Shown: positions 26,321 to 34,762 of the stretch, piece after piece | How positions within the stretch are numbered: position 1 is the first letter of the stretch | Layout: each line of letters starts with the position of its first letter | Origin: Bacillota bacterium | Lineage (GTDB): Bacteria > Bacillota > Clostridia > Acetivibrionales > DTU013 | Assembly (NCBI GenBank): GCA_023439545.1 | Contig: JAEXNT010000070.1 | Span: 1 to 64,000, forward strand | Reading direction: 5' to 3' | DNA length: 64,000 nt | The notes under the pieces: generated by a model | Databases searched by the model: none | What the model was told of the DNA's origin: nothing | The model's input: the letters and a program-made list of their open reading frames with translations, nothing else | Translations under genes and position numbers: made by a program

Positions 26321-27067
26321 ATGGATTCTGATGCTATCAGGAAGCTGCTCGAAAACGTAAAAGACGGCAGCGCCAGTATCGACAGCGCGCTTTCAGAATT
26401 GAAGCTGCTGCCTTTTGAGGATCTGGGCTTTGCAAAGGTCGATCACCACAGAAACCTGAGAACGGGTTACCCTGAAGTAATTTACTGCCAGGGAAAGACA
26501 GTGGATCAGATCAAGGCGATCACAGCCCGGCTGATGGAAAAGGACAGCAATATTATGGCGACAAGGGCAGGCAGGGAGGTTTACGAAGGTATCCTCGAAC
26601 TGACAACCGATGCTGTTTATTACGAAGCGGCAAGAATAGTCGTAGTAAAAAAAAGAGAACCTATATTATCTGAAAAGATCATAACCGTAGTAACCGCGGG
26701 GACGTCGGATATCCCGGTCGCGGAGGAGGCGGCGGTAACTGCTGAGACCATGGGCAATACCGTCAACAGGATATATGACGTCGGAGTTGCGGGCATACAC
26801 AGATTGCTGGCAAAAACGGAAGAATTGACGCGGGCAAACGTCCTCGTAGTAGTGGCAGGTATGGAGGGCGCGCTCGCCAGCGTAGTCGGGGGGCTCGTGG
26901 ACAAGCCGGTGATAGCCGTGCCTACGAGCATAGGCTACGGTTCGAATTTCGGCGGCCTTTCTGCGTTGCTTACAATGCTGAACAGCTGTGCCAGCGGGAT
27001 AGGCGTCGTTAATATTGATAACGGTTTCGGCGCAGGTTATCTGGCCAGCATTATCAACAAACTTTGA
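26321..27067 (+). CDS. larB: Nickel-pincer cofactor biosynthesis carboxylase/hydrolase LarB
   Basis: Carboxylates nicotinic acid adenine dinucleotide and releases the dicarboxylated mononucleotide, the first step of the pathway. 248 residues. The N-terminal part includes DHHRNLRTGYPEVIYCQGKT. The C-terminal AIR-carboxylase-like fold has VVTAGTSDIPVAEEA, VVVAGMEGALASVVGGL, VIAVPTSIGYGSNFGGL and LLTMLNSCASGIGVVNIDNG. It starts with ATG behind GTGAGGAG, just after the foldback element, and is followed at 34 bp by larC. Confidence 0.95.
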   Translation: MDSDAIRKLLENVKDGSASIDSALSELKLLPFEDLGFAKVDHHRNLRTGYPEVIYCQGKTVDQIKAITARLMEKDSNIMATRAGREVYEGILELTTDAVYYEAARIVVVKKREPILSEKIITVVTAGTSDIPVAEEAAVTAETMGNTVNRIYDVGVAGIHRLLAKTEELTRANVLVVVAGMEGALASVVGGLVDKPVIAVPTSIGYGSNFGGLSALLTMLNSCASGIGVVNIDNGFGAGYLASIINKL

Positions 27068-27101
27068 TTTTATTATCGCAAACCAAGTAAGGAGAAAAAG
27101 G

Positions 27102-28403
27102 ATGAAAATTCTGTATTTCGACTGTTTTTCCGGCATCAGCGGCGATATGACCATCGGAGCCCTGCTGGATCTCGGCGTCGACAGGGATGTATTTCTGAAG
27201 GAGCTTTCAAAACTTGAACTGGACGGATATAAAGCTGAGATAAATACTAAAACTGCAATGAGTATCATCGGTACGGATTTCAATGTAGTACTGACCGGCG
27301 AGGGCGGGCATGACCATGATCATGAGCACGGCCATGAGCACGGCCATGACCACGAACATGAGCACGGCCATGAGCATGACCATGACCACGGCCATGAGCA
27401 CGGCCATGAGCATGACCATAGCGGTACCGAACGCAACCTTACAGATATTGAACATATTTTTGAAACAAGCAGCCTCAGCAGTTTTGTCAAAACCTTCAGC
27501 ATGAAGGTTTTCCGCGAGATCGCGGAAGCCGAGGCAAAGGTGCATGGAAAGCCTGTTGAAGAGGTGCATTTCCATGAAGTCGGCGCTGTCGATTCGATAG
27601 TGGATATTGCAGGCACTGCTATATGCCTTGAGCTTCTTGGAGTAGAAAAGGTAGCAAGCTCGGTCCTGCATGACGGAAGCGGTTTCATACACTGTAGGCA
27701 CGGCATCATACCGGTGCCTGTTCCCGCCGTAATGGAAATGCTTTCGGGAAGCGGCATACCGCTTGTCTGTGAGGATGTATCGACAGAACTTGTAACTCCG
27801 ACAGGGATGGGGCTCATAAAATGCATGGCTTCGGACTTCGGCGCACGTCCTCCGATGACGGTGGAGAAAACGGGATACGGCCTTGGGAAGAGGGATACGG
27901 GCAGGCTCAACGCACTGAGGGTAATACTCGGGGAGGCCTATGACGAGCAGCCTGCCGAAGGCGATGAAATAGCAGTGCTGGAGACGAACATGGATGACAT
28001 TTCCGGCGAAACGCTCGGCTATACCATGTCGAAGCTCATGGAGGCGGGAGCGCTCGACGTATTTTATACGCCCATATTCATGAAGAAAAACAGGCCGGCA
28101 TACATGCTGACCGTCCTCGCAAAACCGGGTGCGGAAAATCCTTTGACGGATATAGTGTTCCGCGAGACGACCACCCTGGGCATCAGGACCCGGTATGTCA
28201 AACGCCTCTGCATGGACAGAAGGATACTGAACGTCAGTACTCCCTATGGTGACGCCAGGGTAAAAGTCGCATCCTACGGAGATATAAAGAAGGCGTCCCC
28301 GGAGTACGAGGACTGCAGAAAAATAGCGGAGAAGTCCGGACTTACGCTGTCAAAAGCCTGTTCTATAGTTATTGAAGGTGCGGCGATGCAGTATGGTATA
28401 TAA
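27102..28403 (+). CDS. larC: Nickel insertase LarC with a His-rich tract
   Basis: CTP-dependent nickel insertion into the pincer nucleotide. 433 residues from the ATG at 27102 (AAGGAGAAAAAGG upstream); an earlier in-frame start would overlap larB. N-terminus YFDCFSGISGDMTIGALLDLG; the His/Asp-rich metal tract (about residues 67-107, nt 27301-27423) consists of repeated HEHGH and HDHGH units. Then EVHFHEVGAVDSIVDI, ELVTPTGMGLI, and the C-terminal half LETNMDDISGETLGYTM. In Lactobacillus plantarum larC is read by frameshift; here it is one uninterrupted frame. The tract is encoded by short tandem DNA repeats. Confidence 0.95.
   Translation: MKILYFDCFSGISGDMTIGALLDLGVDRDVFLKELSKLELDGYKAEINTKTAMSIIGTDFNVVLTGEGGHDHDHEHGHEHGHDHEHEHGHEHDHDHGHEHGHEHDHSGTERNLTDIEHIFETSSLSSFVKTFSMKVFREIAEAEAKVHGKPVEEVHFHEVGAVDSIVDIAGTAICLELLGVEKVASSVLHDGSGFIHCRHGIIPVPVPAVMEMLSGSGIPLVCEDVSTELVTPTGMGLIKCMASDFGARPPMTVEKTGYGLGKRDTGRLNALRVILGEAYDEQPAEGDEIAVLETNMDDISGETLGYTMSKLMEAGALDVFYTPIFMKKNRPAYMLTVLAKPGAENPLTDIVFRETTTLGIRTRYVKRLCMDRRILNVSTPYGDARVKVASYGDIKKASPEYEDCRKIAEKSGLTLSKACSIVIEGAAMQYGI
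27307..27420 (+). repeat. Tandem short repeats coding the LarC His-rich tract
   Basis: Repeats of CATGAGCACGGC and CATGACCACGGC-like 12-mers, arranged in a larger duplicated block (the string GGCCATGAGCACGGCCATGA occurs twice). All in one frame, giving His-Glu/Asp-His-Gly units. Such arrays vary in length between strains. Confidence 0.8.
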
Positions 28404-29340
28404 TAAATTTTCCGAATATCTGTTGAAAAGATACGGAACAAAAGTTTACAAGCTGCCGGTCAACATACCCTCCGGCTGCCCGAACCGTGACGGGATCTGC
28501 GGCGAAGGAGGCTGCATTTTCTGCGGTGAGGAGGGCGCCGGTTTCGAGCTGCTTCCGGCTGATATGAGCATCGCTGAACAATTGGCCGGAAATGCCCTGT
28601 ATATCGGACAAAAATACAGCGCCGAGAAATTCATTGCCTATTTTCAGAACTATTCAAACACCTATCTTCCATTTAACCTTTTTCAGCAATATACTGAGGC
28701 GGCCTGCATCGACAATGCGGTTGCGCTGTATATTTCGACCCGCCCCGATTGCATAGACGATAAGAGGGTTGATTTCCTCAGGGAAATTAAAAACAGAAAA
28801 GGTGTCGACATAGTGTTCGAACTGGGTTTGCAGTCGGTCAACAGCCGTACGCTCAGATGGCTGAACCGGGGACATGGACTCGCGGAATTCGCGGACGCCG
28901 TGCAGCGTATTAAAAACTATGGGCTTGAAGTATGCGCCCATATGATAAACGACATTCCGGCAGACGAAGCGGAGGATGTCGTCGAAGGCGCTAAATTCCT
29001 TTCGGCACTCGGTGTAGATCAGGTAAAATGCCATTCGCTCTATATCCTTGAAGATACGCCTCTTGCTGCTATGTTCAGGCAAGGCGGCTTCAAGACGCTG
29101 AGTATGGAAGATTTTATAGGCAGGACTATCCTTTTCCTCGAATATCTCGATCCCGGGATAGTAATTCAGAGGCTTATCGGAAGGGCTCCGCAGGACAGGA
29201 CACTTTTCTGCAGCTGGGATACGAGCTGGTGGAAGGTGCACGCCGCAATCGAGGAAAGGATGCAGTCGGAGGGCTTGTACCAGGGAAGGCTGTTCAACTA
29301 CCTCAATGGTTCTGCGCTCACCCGGGCGGGATTCAGGTAG
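28393..29340 (+). CDS. Radical SAM protein of the TIGR01212/YhcC family
   Basis: 315 residues from ATG 28393, which overlaps the larC stop; an in-frame start at 28372 is also possible. Cys-rich region CPNRDGICGEGGCIFCGEEG contains the radical SAM cluster ligands in the spacing seen in this family. Further motifs: YFQNYSNTY, ISTRPDCIDD, ELGLQSVNSRTLRWLNRGH, VCAHMINDIP and KCHSLYILEDTPLA. Members have been linked to tRNA or small-molecule modification, but the reaction is not established. Position suggests cotranscription with larBC, yet no functional link is known. Confidence 0.88.
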   Translation: MVYNKFSEYLLKRYGTKVYKLPVNIPSGCPNRDGICGEGGCIFCGEEGAGFELLPADMSIAEQLAGNALYIGQKYSAEKFIAYFQNYSNTYLPFNLFQQYTEAACIDNAVALYISTRPDCIDDKRVDFLREIKNRKGVDIVFELGLQSVNSRTLRWLNRGHGLAEFADAVQRIKNYGLEVCAHMINDIPADEAEDVVEGAKFLSALGVDQVKCHSLYILEDTPLAAMFRQGGFKTLSMEDFIGRTILFLEYLDPGIVIQRLIGRAPQDRTLFCSWDTSWWKVHAAIEERMQSEGLYQGRLFNYLNGSALTRAGFR

Positions 29341-29350
29341 AATGTGGAAA

Positions 29351-29381
29351 ATGAAACAAAAGAACCGTCCTTCTGTTTCAC
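29351..29381. repeat. Copy of the AAGAACCGTCC dispersed repeat
   Basis: ATGAAACAAAAGAACCGTCC then TTCTGTTTCAC. The ends GAAAC and GTTTC form a short inverted repeat. It lies right after the radical SAM gene and before the guaA promoter, and shares its core with copies at 6079, 6109, 57680 and 63003. Confidence 0.7.
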
Positions 29382-29401
29382 TAAATTTGTCAACTATGCC
29401 G

Positions 29402-29430
29402 TTTACAAGTTTTTTCTGCTTGGTTATAAT
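29402..29430 (+). promoter_or_regulatory. Promoter candidate for guaA
   Basis: TTTACA at 29402-29407, a 17-bp spacer and TATAAT at 29425-29430; guaA starts 28 bp downstream. Confidence 0.65.
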
Positions 29431-29457
29431 ATTCATTAAAAAACAGGAGATTAGGAT

Positions 29458-30993
29458 ATGAATAATGAACTGGTCATCGTGCTGGATTTCGGAGGCCAAT
29501 ACAACCAGCTGATCGCAAGAAGGGTCAGAGAGGCGAACGTATACTGCGAGGTACTCTCATATAAAACTCCCATTGAACGTATAAAGGAGCTGAAGCCCAA
29601 AGGCATCATCTTCACCGGCGGACCGATGTCCGTACTCGATCCGGGCGCTCCGTTCTGCGACAGCGGAATATTCAGCCTGGATATCCCGATCCTTGGAATA
29701 TGCTACGGCATGCAGCTTATGAGCGTAATGCTCGGTGGCGAAGTCGGAAAAGCGGATCAGCGCGAATACGGCAAGATGGATATCGAGCTGTTACCCGACT
29801 GCAGCCTGTTCAACGGCGTTGAGGCCAATACGACCTGCTGGATGAGCCATACCTATTTCGTTACAAAAATACCCGAAGGCTTTACAAAAGCCGCTTTTTC
29901 AACCAATTGTCCCACTGCCGCCATGGAAAATCCAAACCGCAAGCTTTACGGGGTGCAGTTCCACCCTGAAGTCATGCATACGCCGAAAGGGAAGGAGATA
30001 TTGAACAACTTCCTTTATAAAATTTGCGGGTGCAAGGGCGATTGGGTGATGTCCTCGTTTGTACGTCAGTCGGTCGAAGCGATAAGGACCAAGGTTGGAA
30101 ACGGCAAGGTGCTTTGCGCTTTGTCGGGCGGGGTCGACTCTTCCGTGGCTGCAGTCCTTATGAACAAGGCAGTAGGCAGGCAATTGACCTGTATATTCGT
30201 CGACCACGGTCTCCTGAGGAAATATGAAGGCGATCAGGTGGAACAGGTCTTCAGGCAGCAATATGATATAAACCTGATACGCGTCGACGCTGAAGACAGG
30301 TTCTTAAGCAAGCTTGCCGGTGTTGAAGACCCGGAAAGAAAAAGAAAGATAATCGGAGAGGAATTTATCCGCGTATTTGAAGAAGAGGCAAAAAAGATAG
30401 GGAAGGTGGATTTCCTGGTGCAGGGGACCATATACCCCGACGTTATAGAAAGCGGCCTCGGCGACGCGGCTGTTATAAAGAGCCACCATAACGTGGGCGG
30501 GCTGCCGGATTATGTTGATTTCAAGGAAATAATCGAACCATTAAGGAATCTTTTCAAGGATGAGGTAAGAAAGGTCGGAGAGGAGCTTGATATCCCGGCC
30601 GAGATAGTATGGCGTCAGCCTTTCCCGGGTCCTGGCCTAGCTATTCGCGTAATCGGCGATATCACAAAGGATAAGCTCGAAATACTGAGGGATTCGGACC
30701 ATATTTTCCGCAGCGAGATCGCCGCTGCCGGTCTGGACAGATCCATCAACCAGTATTTTACCGTACTCACCGGAATGAGGAGCGTCGGGGTCATGGGCGA
30801 CGAGCGTACCTACGATTACACGCTGGCGTTGAGAGCCGTAACAACCACCGACTTTATGACCGCCGATTGGGCGAGGATTCCGTATGATCTGCTGGAGAAA
30901 ATATCCAACAGGATTGTCAACGAAGTCAAGCATATAAACCGCGTCGTCTACGATATAACCAGCAAGCCACCGGCGACGATCGAGTGGGAATGA
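29458..30993 (+). CDS. guaA: GMP synthase (glutamine-hydrolysing)
   Basis: Converts XMP to GMP with ATP and glutamine. 511 residues, standard length. N-terminal class I glutamine amidotransferase domain with LDFGGQYNQLIARRVRE, the oxyanion region FTGGPMSVLD, the nucleophile Cys82 in GICYGMQLM, and the His and Glu in GVQFHPEVMHT. The ATP-pyrophosphatase domain has the PP-loop ALSGGVDSSVAAVL, and the C-terminal dimerisation domain (RQPFPGPGLAIRVIGDIT) ends PPATIEWE. It has its own promoter candidate, and no guaB is seen in the window. It marks the left side of the accessory block that follows. Confidence 0.97.
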   Translation: MNNELVIVLDFGGQYNQLIARRVREANVYCEVLSYKTPIERIKELKPKGIIFTGGPMSVLDPGAPFCDSGIFSLDIPILGICYGMQLMSVMLGGEVGKADQREYGKMDIELLPDCSLFNGVEANTTCWMSHTYFVTKIPEGFTKAAFSTNCPTAAMENPNRKLYGVQFHPEVMHTPKGKEILNNFLYKICGCKGDWVMSSFVRQSVEAIRTKVGNGKVLCALSGGVDSSVAAVLMNKAVGRQLTCIFVDHGLLRKYEGDQVEQVFRQQYDINLIRVDAEDRFLSKLAGVEDPERKRKIIGEEFIRVFEEEAKKIGKVDFLVQGTIYPDVIESGLGDAAVIKSHHNVGGLPDYVDFKEIIEPLRNLFKDEVRKVGEELDIPAEIVWRQPFPGPGLAIRVIGDITKDKLEILRDSDHIFRSEIAAAGLDRSINQYFTVLTGMRSVGVMGDERTYDYTLALRAVTTTDFMTADWARIPYDLLEKISNRIVNEVKHINRVVYDITSKPPATIEWE

Positions 30994-31114
30994 GAACCCA
31001 AGACCAAAAAAACGCATGGATGCTGTGCTTTTAGAGAGTCTCAGGTTCCGGTGATACTATTTTGATATTATAACATCGAAATACTTATCGGAGAGTAGCT
31101 CCATAACAGACATG

Positions 31115-31165
31115 AAAATGTCCGACGAAACAACAAGCTTGTTTTGCTGGACATTTTTTTATTTT
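31115..31165 (+). terminator. Strong hairpin-plus-T-run terminator in decayed region
   Basis: AAAATGTCC (31115-31123) pairs with GGACATTTT (31149-31157), with further pairing of AACAAG/CTTGTT in the loop side, followed by TTTTATTTTTG. It is about 125 bp beyond guaA and could end that transcript. Confidence 0.7.
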
Positions 31166-31239
31166 TGTTTTTTACTGTTCGTTTTACGTCAAGCTCTGCT
31201 TTGAATCGTTCTGCTTCAATACGGGGATAGCGGGAAGCT

Positions 31240-31572
31240 TTGGAGTTTGAGAGAGAATTTATACAACAAAAAACAGCCGACCTTACCATGACGTTTCAAG
31301 CATTTGTTAAGACATTTAATCAACTTGATGAGTTGGGCAAGAGAAAACTGTTCGGCAAGGTGGAACTGGCCGAAAAAGACTACAAGGGCGTGTTGAAAAT
31401 ACGAGAGTATTTCAAAAGCGATGTGGGAAAGCGGGCGTATGCAGAATGGCTAGTCGAAAAGGAGAAGGCTATTGCTGAAAAAGCTAGTTGGACAGGGGAC
31501 GGGAGGGTTTACGGCTCTCCCGTCCTTTATACAGGAACGCTATACTTACATTCTTTGAATGCTATTTATTGA
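31240..31572 (+). pseudogene. Possible gene remnant, 110-codon open frame
   Basis: The first 80 codons read like a charged, mostly helical protein (KRKLFGKVELAEKDYKGVLK, AEWLVEKEKAIAEKASW); the last 25 do not look like a natural end. The start is a TTG with no good ribosome site, and a TAG stops the frame 9 bp upstream. No family is recognised. It lies in an 828-bp stretch without a sound gene (30994-31821). A decayed fragment is more likely than a working gene. Confidence 0.3.
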
Positions 31573-31614
31573 TCTCAAAATATCAATACTGCGGACAAAA
31601 CTACTGAGGTCCGG

Positions 31615-31653
31615 CCTCTTGAACCTCATTCAAGAGGGGGACGTGCCGTCCCC
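31615..31653. repeat. Two adjacent perfect hairpins
   Basis: CCTCTTGAA (31615-31623) pairs with TTCAAGAGG (31629-31637); directly next to it GGGGAC (31637-31642) pairs with GTCCCC (31648-31653). The second hairpin, GGGGACGTGCCGTCCCC, resembles the GGGAC-type palindromes seen elsewhere in the window. Confidence 0.6.
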
Positions 31654-31821
31654 TTATGGTTTGTTGCATACCTGCTTGTGTTATTCAGTACCCCCGCATG
31701 AAATAAGGCTTTTCCGGGATATAATGCCCGGGAAGTACTGCAATATAAGGGTTTTTTATTTGAAATTAATGCACTAATAATTTCGACGTCGATTACGGCG
31801 CCTGAGTCTGATAGCCTCGTG

Positions 31822-32538
31822 CTACAGACGAATTTTCAGAATGAACTCATTGCGGTCAGCCGGATAATAGCTCTCGCAATATTCAACCAGTTCATCCTCC
31901 TGATCCCGGGTATAGGAAGTGATGGATAGGGCTAGGGAATTATTTTCTACGCCCATCAAACGGCTGGAGCGTGCGTCCAGAACAGCCACGTTAATACGCT
32001 TTTCCGTATACTTCTTTGCCATATTATGCTCTATCATGGCTTGGTGCACGGATGTCTTTGTAAAGTCATAATTCTGTAGGTAGTCGAGCTTCATGGTGTA
32101 ATACGACGTGGTAAGGACGATGGGGCCCTCCTCGAAGCTGCCCTTGCAGTAGCGCAGGCGGGAAAGCTTCAGAACGTTTACGCCTGGCTGCAGCTGTAAA
32201 TGCTTGCAAAGCTTTTCATCAGCACACATAATGCGAAATTCCAGTACTTCTGTCTCGGTATCATAACCGCGCTTGTGCATTTCTTGGGCGAAGCTTTCAA
32301 TAAACACCGTTGATTCTTCCACCCTTTTCGGGGTAGTGACAAAGGTGCCGCGCCCTTTTATACGAACCAGATATCCGTCGTTAACCAAGGATAGCAGCGC
32401 TGTGCGGACAGACGGACGGCTTATATTAAATTGCTCGCAAAACTCCCTTTCTGTTGGGATCATATGATTCACTGGCCATTCTCCGCTTAGGATTTTATCC
32501 ATCACATATTCGGATACTTTGGAATAAAGCGGCTTCAA
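31822..32538 (-). CDS. GntR-family regulator, HutC/UTRA type
   Basis: 238 residues. The N-terminal winged helix (about 5-75) has VNHMIPTEREFCEQFNISRP, SVRTALLSLVNDGYLVRI and KGRGTFV. A C-terminal UTRA effector domain (about 90-235) includes VLKLSRLRYCKGS, VLTTSYYTM and LALSITSYTRDQEDELVEYC. Such regulators usually repress transport and catabolic genes until a sugar or sugar-phosphate ligand binds. It is divergent from the FAD oxidoreductase and ABC importer genes with a shared 286-bp intergenic region carrying palindromes over the promoter. It is very probably the local repressor. Confidence 0.92.
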   Translation of the reverse strand: MKPLYSKVSEYVMDKILSGEWPVNHMIPTEREFCEQFNISRPSVRTALLSLVNDGYLVRIKGRGTFVTTPKRVEESTVFIESFAQEMHKRGYDTETEVLEFRIMCADEKLCKHLQLQPGVNVLKLSRLRYCKGSFEEGPIVLTTSYYTMKLDYLQNYDFTKTSVHQAMIEHNMAKKYTEKRINVAVLDARSSRLMGVENNSLALSITSYTRDQEDELVEYCESYYPADRNEFILKIRL

Positions 32539-32733
32539 ATAATCACCTCGACATTCTGTGTATGTTACGCGATCAATCTTTCTGCTCGAAATATATCATA
32601 TTGTCATAACAAATGTCAATTCAAATCATCTAAATATTGTGAAAACAGTCCACTTTGTTATATGAAGAATACCCAAAAGAGAAAGTCAATTCACAATGGC
32701 TACATATATGTAATTACAAATTACTCTTTTCTA

Positions 32734-32797
32734 TTGACAATTGTGAATAATAAATGTAATATATAATCGTTGTGCGACTACATATGATATTACATTT
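32734..32797 (+). promoter_or_regulatory. Promoter and operator-like palindromes of the accessory operon
   Basis: TTGACA at 32734-32739, a 17-bp spacer and TAATAT at 32757-32762. An 11-bp perfect inverted repeat AAATGTAATAT (32752-32762) / ATATTACATTT (32787-32797) begins on the -10 box. Two copies of a half-site, CAATTCACAA (about 32688) and TTGTGAAT (32741-32748), lie around the -35. These are good candidate binding sites for the divergent GntR regulator. Confidence 0.65.
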
Positions 32798-32824
32798 AAT
32801 ATAATTAGGAGAATACGTTAGATT

Positions 32825-34714
32825 ATGAGTGCAAGAAGGAAAGAAAGGGAACAGACATATGATGTTGTTGTCGTTGGCGGCGGCATAGCAGGTGTTTGCG
32901 CCGCCATCGCCAGTGCCCGCGGCGGTGCTACTACGGCCCTGATTCAGGATAGGCCGGTGTTGGGCGGAAATGCCAGCTCTGAAATCAGGGTGCATGTCTG
33001 TGGCGCTTCCGCGAATCGCACGAAACGCGATGGAGAAGAAACCGGCATACTCCATGAGATCTTTTTGGATAATAAGGCTTGTAATGATTATTACAATTAT
33101 TCGATATGGGACAATGTGTTGCTGCAGAAAGTCCACAGTCAAGAAAACCTGACAGTGTTCCTGAACACGAGCATGCAGGATGTGGAACGGGAAGACATGC
33201 GAATCATAGCCATTCAGTGCTACCAGCTGACAACGGAGATCCATTACCGTTTTAAGGCGGAGATTTTTATTGACTGCACAGGCAACGGGACCCTTTTTTA
33301 TTTTGCCGGTGCAGAATACCGAACAGGGTGTGAGGGCAAAAGTGAGTTTGCCGAACCGGACGCTCCAGAGCAGCCAAATCAGTACCGGATGGGAAACACC
33401 TTGCTTTTCAAGGCGATCGACCGGAAACAACCTGTCAAATTCAGGACGCCCTCTTGGGTACGCCATTTTACAGAAGATGACCTGAAATATCGGAGGCATG
33501 GCAATGAATGCCTAAATGCGACCGTTAAGGATGATATCGGGATTCCAAACCAGAGTGAAGATAATGGCGCCACGGAGGGGAAAAGCTCTTTCTTTGCATT
33601 CGGTCTCGACTATGGATATTGGTGGATCGAGCTGTCTGGTACCTCGGACGATATTGTTTCGGAATACGAGACGATCCGTGACGAGTTGGTGCACTGCGTC
33701 TATGGTGTATGGGATCATCTGAAGAACGAAGGCAATCATGGCGCTGATAGTTATGATCTGCAATGGGTCGGCATGCTGCCGGGCGTCCGTGAAGGGCGCA
33801 GGGCTGTCGGTGAGTACACCCTCACGGAAAATGACATTCTGGAAAACAGAGTATTCCCGGACGCGGTTGCGTATGGGGGCTGGCCCGTCGACAATCATAC
33901 GCCGAACGGGTTGGACGACAAGGACGCTGAGCCGTCGTTTGTCCGCTGGTTTCCGGGCTTATATACGATTCCATACCGCTGCTACTGCAACAGGAATTTT
34001 GTCAATCTGATGCAGGCGGGAAGAATTATCAGCGCCTCCAAGCTGGCTATGGCAAGTGCACGGGTGATGGGTACCTGTGCTGTCGGCGGACAGGCTGCGG
34101 GTACCGCTGCCGCAATGTGTATCAGCGATCATTGCCTGCCGCGCGACATAGGGAAAAAGATTGATCAGCTTCAGCAGCGTTTACTGCGCGACGACTGTTA
34201 CATACCCGGCTTGACTAATACCGATCCGATGGATATTGCCAGAACGGCCACCGTCCACGCTTCCAGCCAGATAAGGAAGGGTTCTCCGGAGGCTGTTATT
34301 AACGGCGTTTCTCGCAACGAGGAGGGCCGGATCAACTGCTGGGAATCCAGCGGGATCGCAGAAGAAGGAGAGCTTTTGACCCTTGCCCTGCAGGCACCGA
34401 GCAAGGTTGGTCAAGTGAGAATTACCTTTGATTCAAATCTGAACAGGCCTATCAAAATAACTATGTCCGCAAAGCGTATGGCGGAGCAGCAGATCGGCGT
34501 ACCGGCAGAACTCGTCCGTGACTATCAGGTGATCCTTTCCCTCGGCGGAAAACCCGTCGCCCAGCAGGTGGTGACCGGCAACTACCAGAGGCAGAATATC
34601 CTGTATTTTAAACAGCGGCCCGTCTGCGATCAGGTCACGATACGCGTTACCGCAACTAACAGCTATCCCAATGCAAAGATTTTTGAGGTCAGGGTATATG
34701 ATTCGCTGGAATGA
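32825..34714 (+). CDS. FAD-dependent oxidoreductase (PF12831-type) with C-terminal beta domain
   Basis: 629 residues. N-terminal FAD-binding motif VVVVGGGIAGVCAAIASARGG followed by PVLGGNASSEIRVHVCGA, which is typical of the FAD_oxidored family. A middle region holds FIDCTGNGTLFYFAGAEYR and WVGMLPGVREGRRAVGEY; the second FAD-side motif is AGRIISASKLAMASARVMGTCAVGGQAAG. From about residue 465 a discoidin-like (F5/8 type C) beta domain follows (TATVHASSQIRKGSPEAVIN). No signal peptide is seen, so it is cytoplasmic. First gene of the GntR-controlled operon; it probably oxidises the compound brought in by the ABC importer. Substrate unknown. Confidence 0.85.
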   Translation: MSARRKEREQTYDVVVVGGGIAGVCAAIASARGGATTALIQDRPVLGGNASSEIRVHVCGASANRTKRDGEETGILHEIFLDNKACNDYYNYSIWDNVLLQKVHSQENLTVFLNTSMQDVEREDMRIIAIQCYQLTTEIHYRFKAEIFIDCTGNGTLFYFAGAEYRTGCEGKSEFAEPDAPEQPNQYRMGNTLLFKAIDRKQPVKFRTPSWVRHFTEDDLKYRRHGNECLNATVKDDIGIPNQSEDNGATEGKSSFFAFGLDYGYWWIELSGTSDDIVSEYETIRDELVHCVYGVWDHLKNEGNHGADSYDLQWVGMLPGVREGRRAVGEYTLTENDILENRVFPDAVAYGGWPVDNHTPNGLDDKDAEPSFVRWFPGLYTIPYRCYCNRNFVNLMQAGRIISASKLAMASARVMGTCAVGGQAAGTAAAMCISDHCLPRDIGKKIDQLQQRLLRDDCYIPGLTNTDPMDIARTATVHASSQIRKGSPEAVINGVSRNEEGRINCWESSGIAEEGELLTLALQAPSKVGQVRITFDSNLNRPIKITMSAKRMAEQQIGVPAELVRDYQVILSLGGKPVAQQVVTGNYQRQNILYFKQRPVCDQVTIRVTATNSYPNAKIFEVRVYDSLE

Positions 34715-34762
34715 GCATTTCGACGGGTCTTTACTATATTACAAAATAATGGAGGGAAAAGG

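Noticed and set aside
27307..27420. Repeat array that might look like a CRISPR
   Set aside because: The units are 12-mers without unique spacers, in frame within larC, and give a His-rich tract.
31068..31289. 73-codon minus-strand frame that might be a transposase start
   Set aside because: It overlaps a strong terminator hairpin and ends without any transposase motif.
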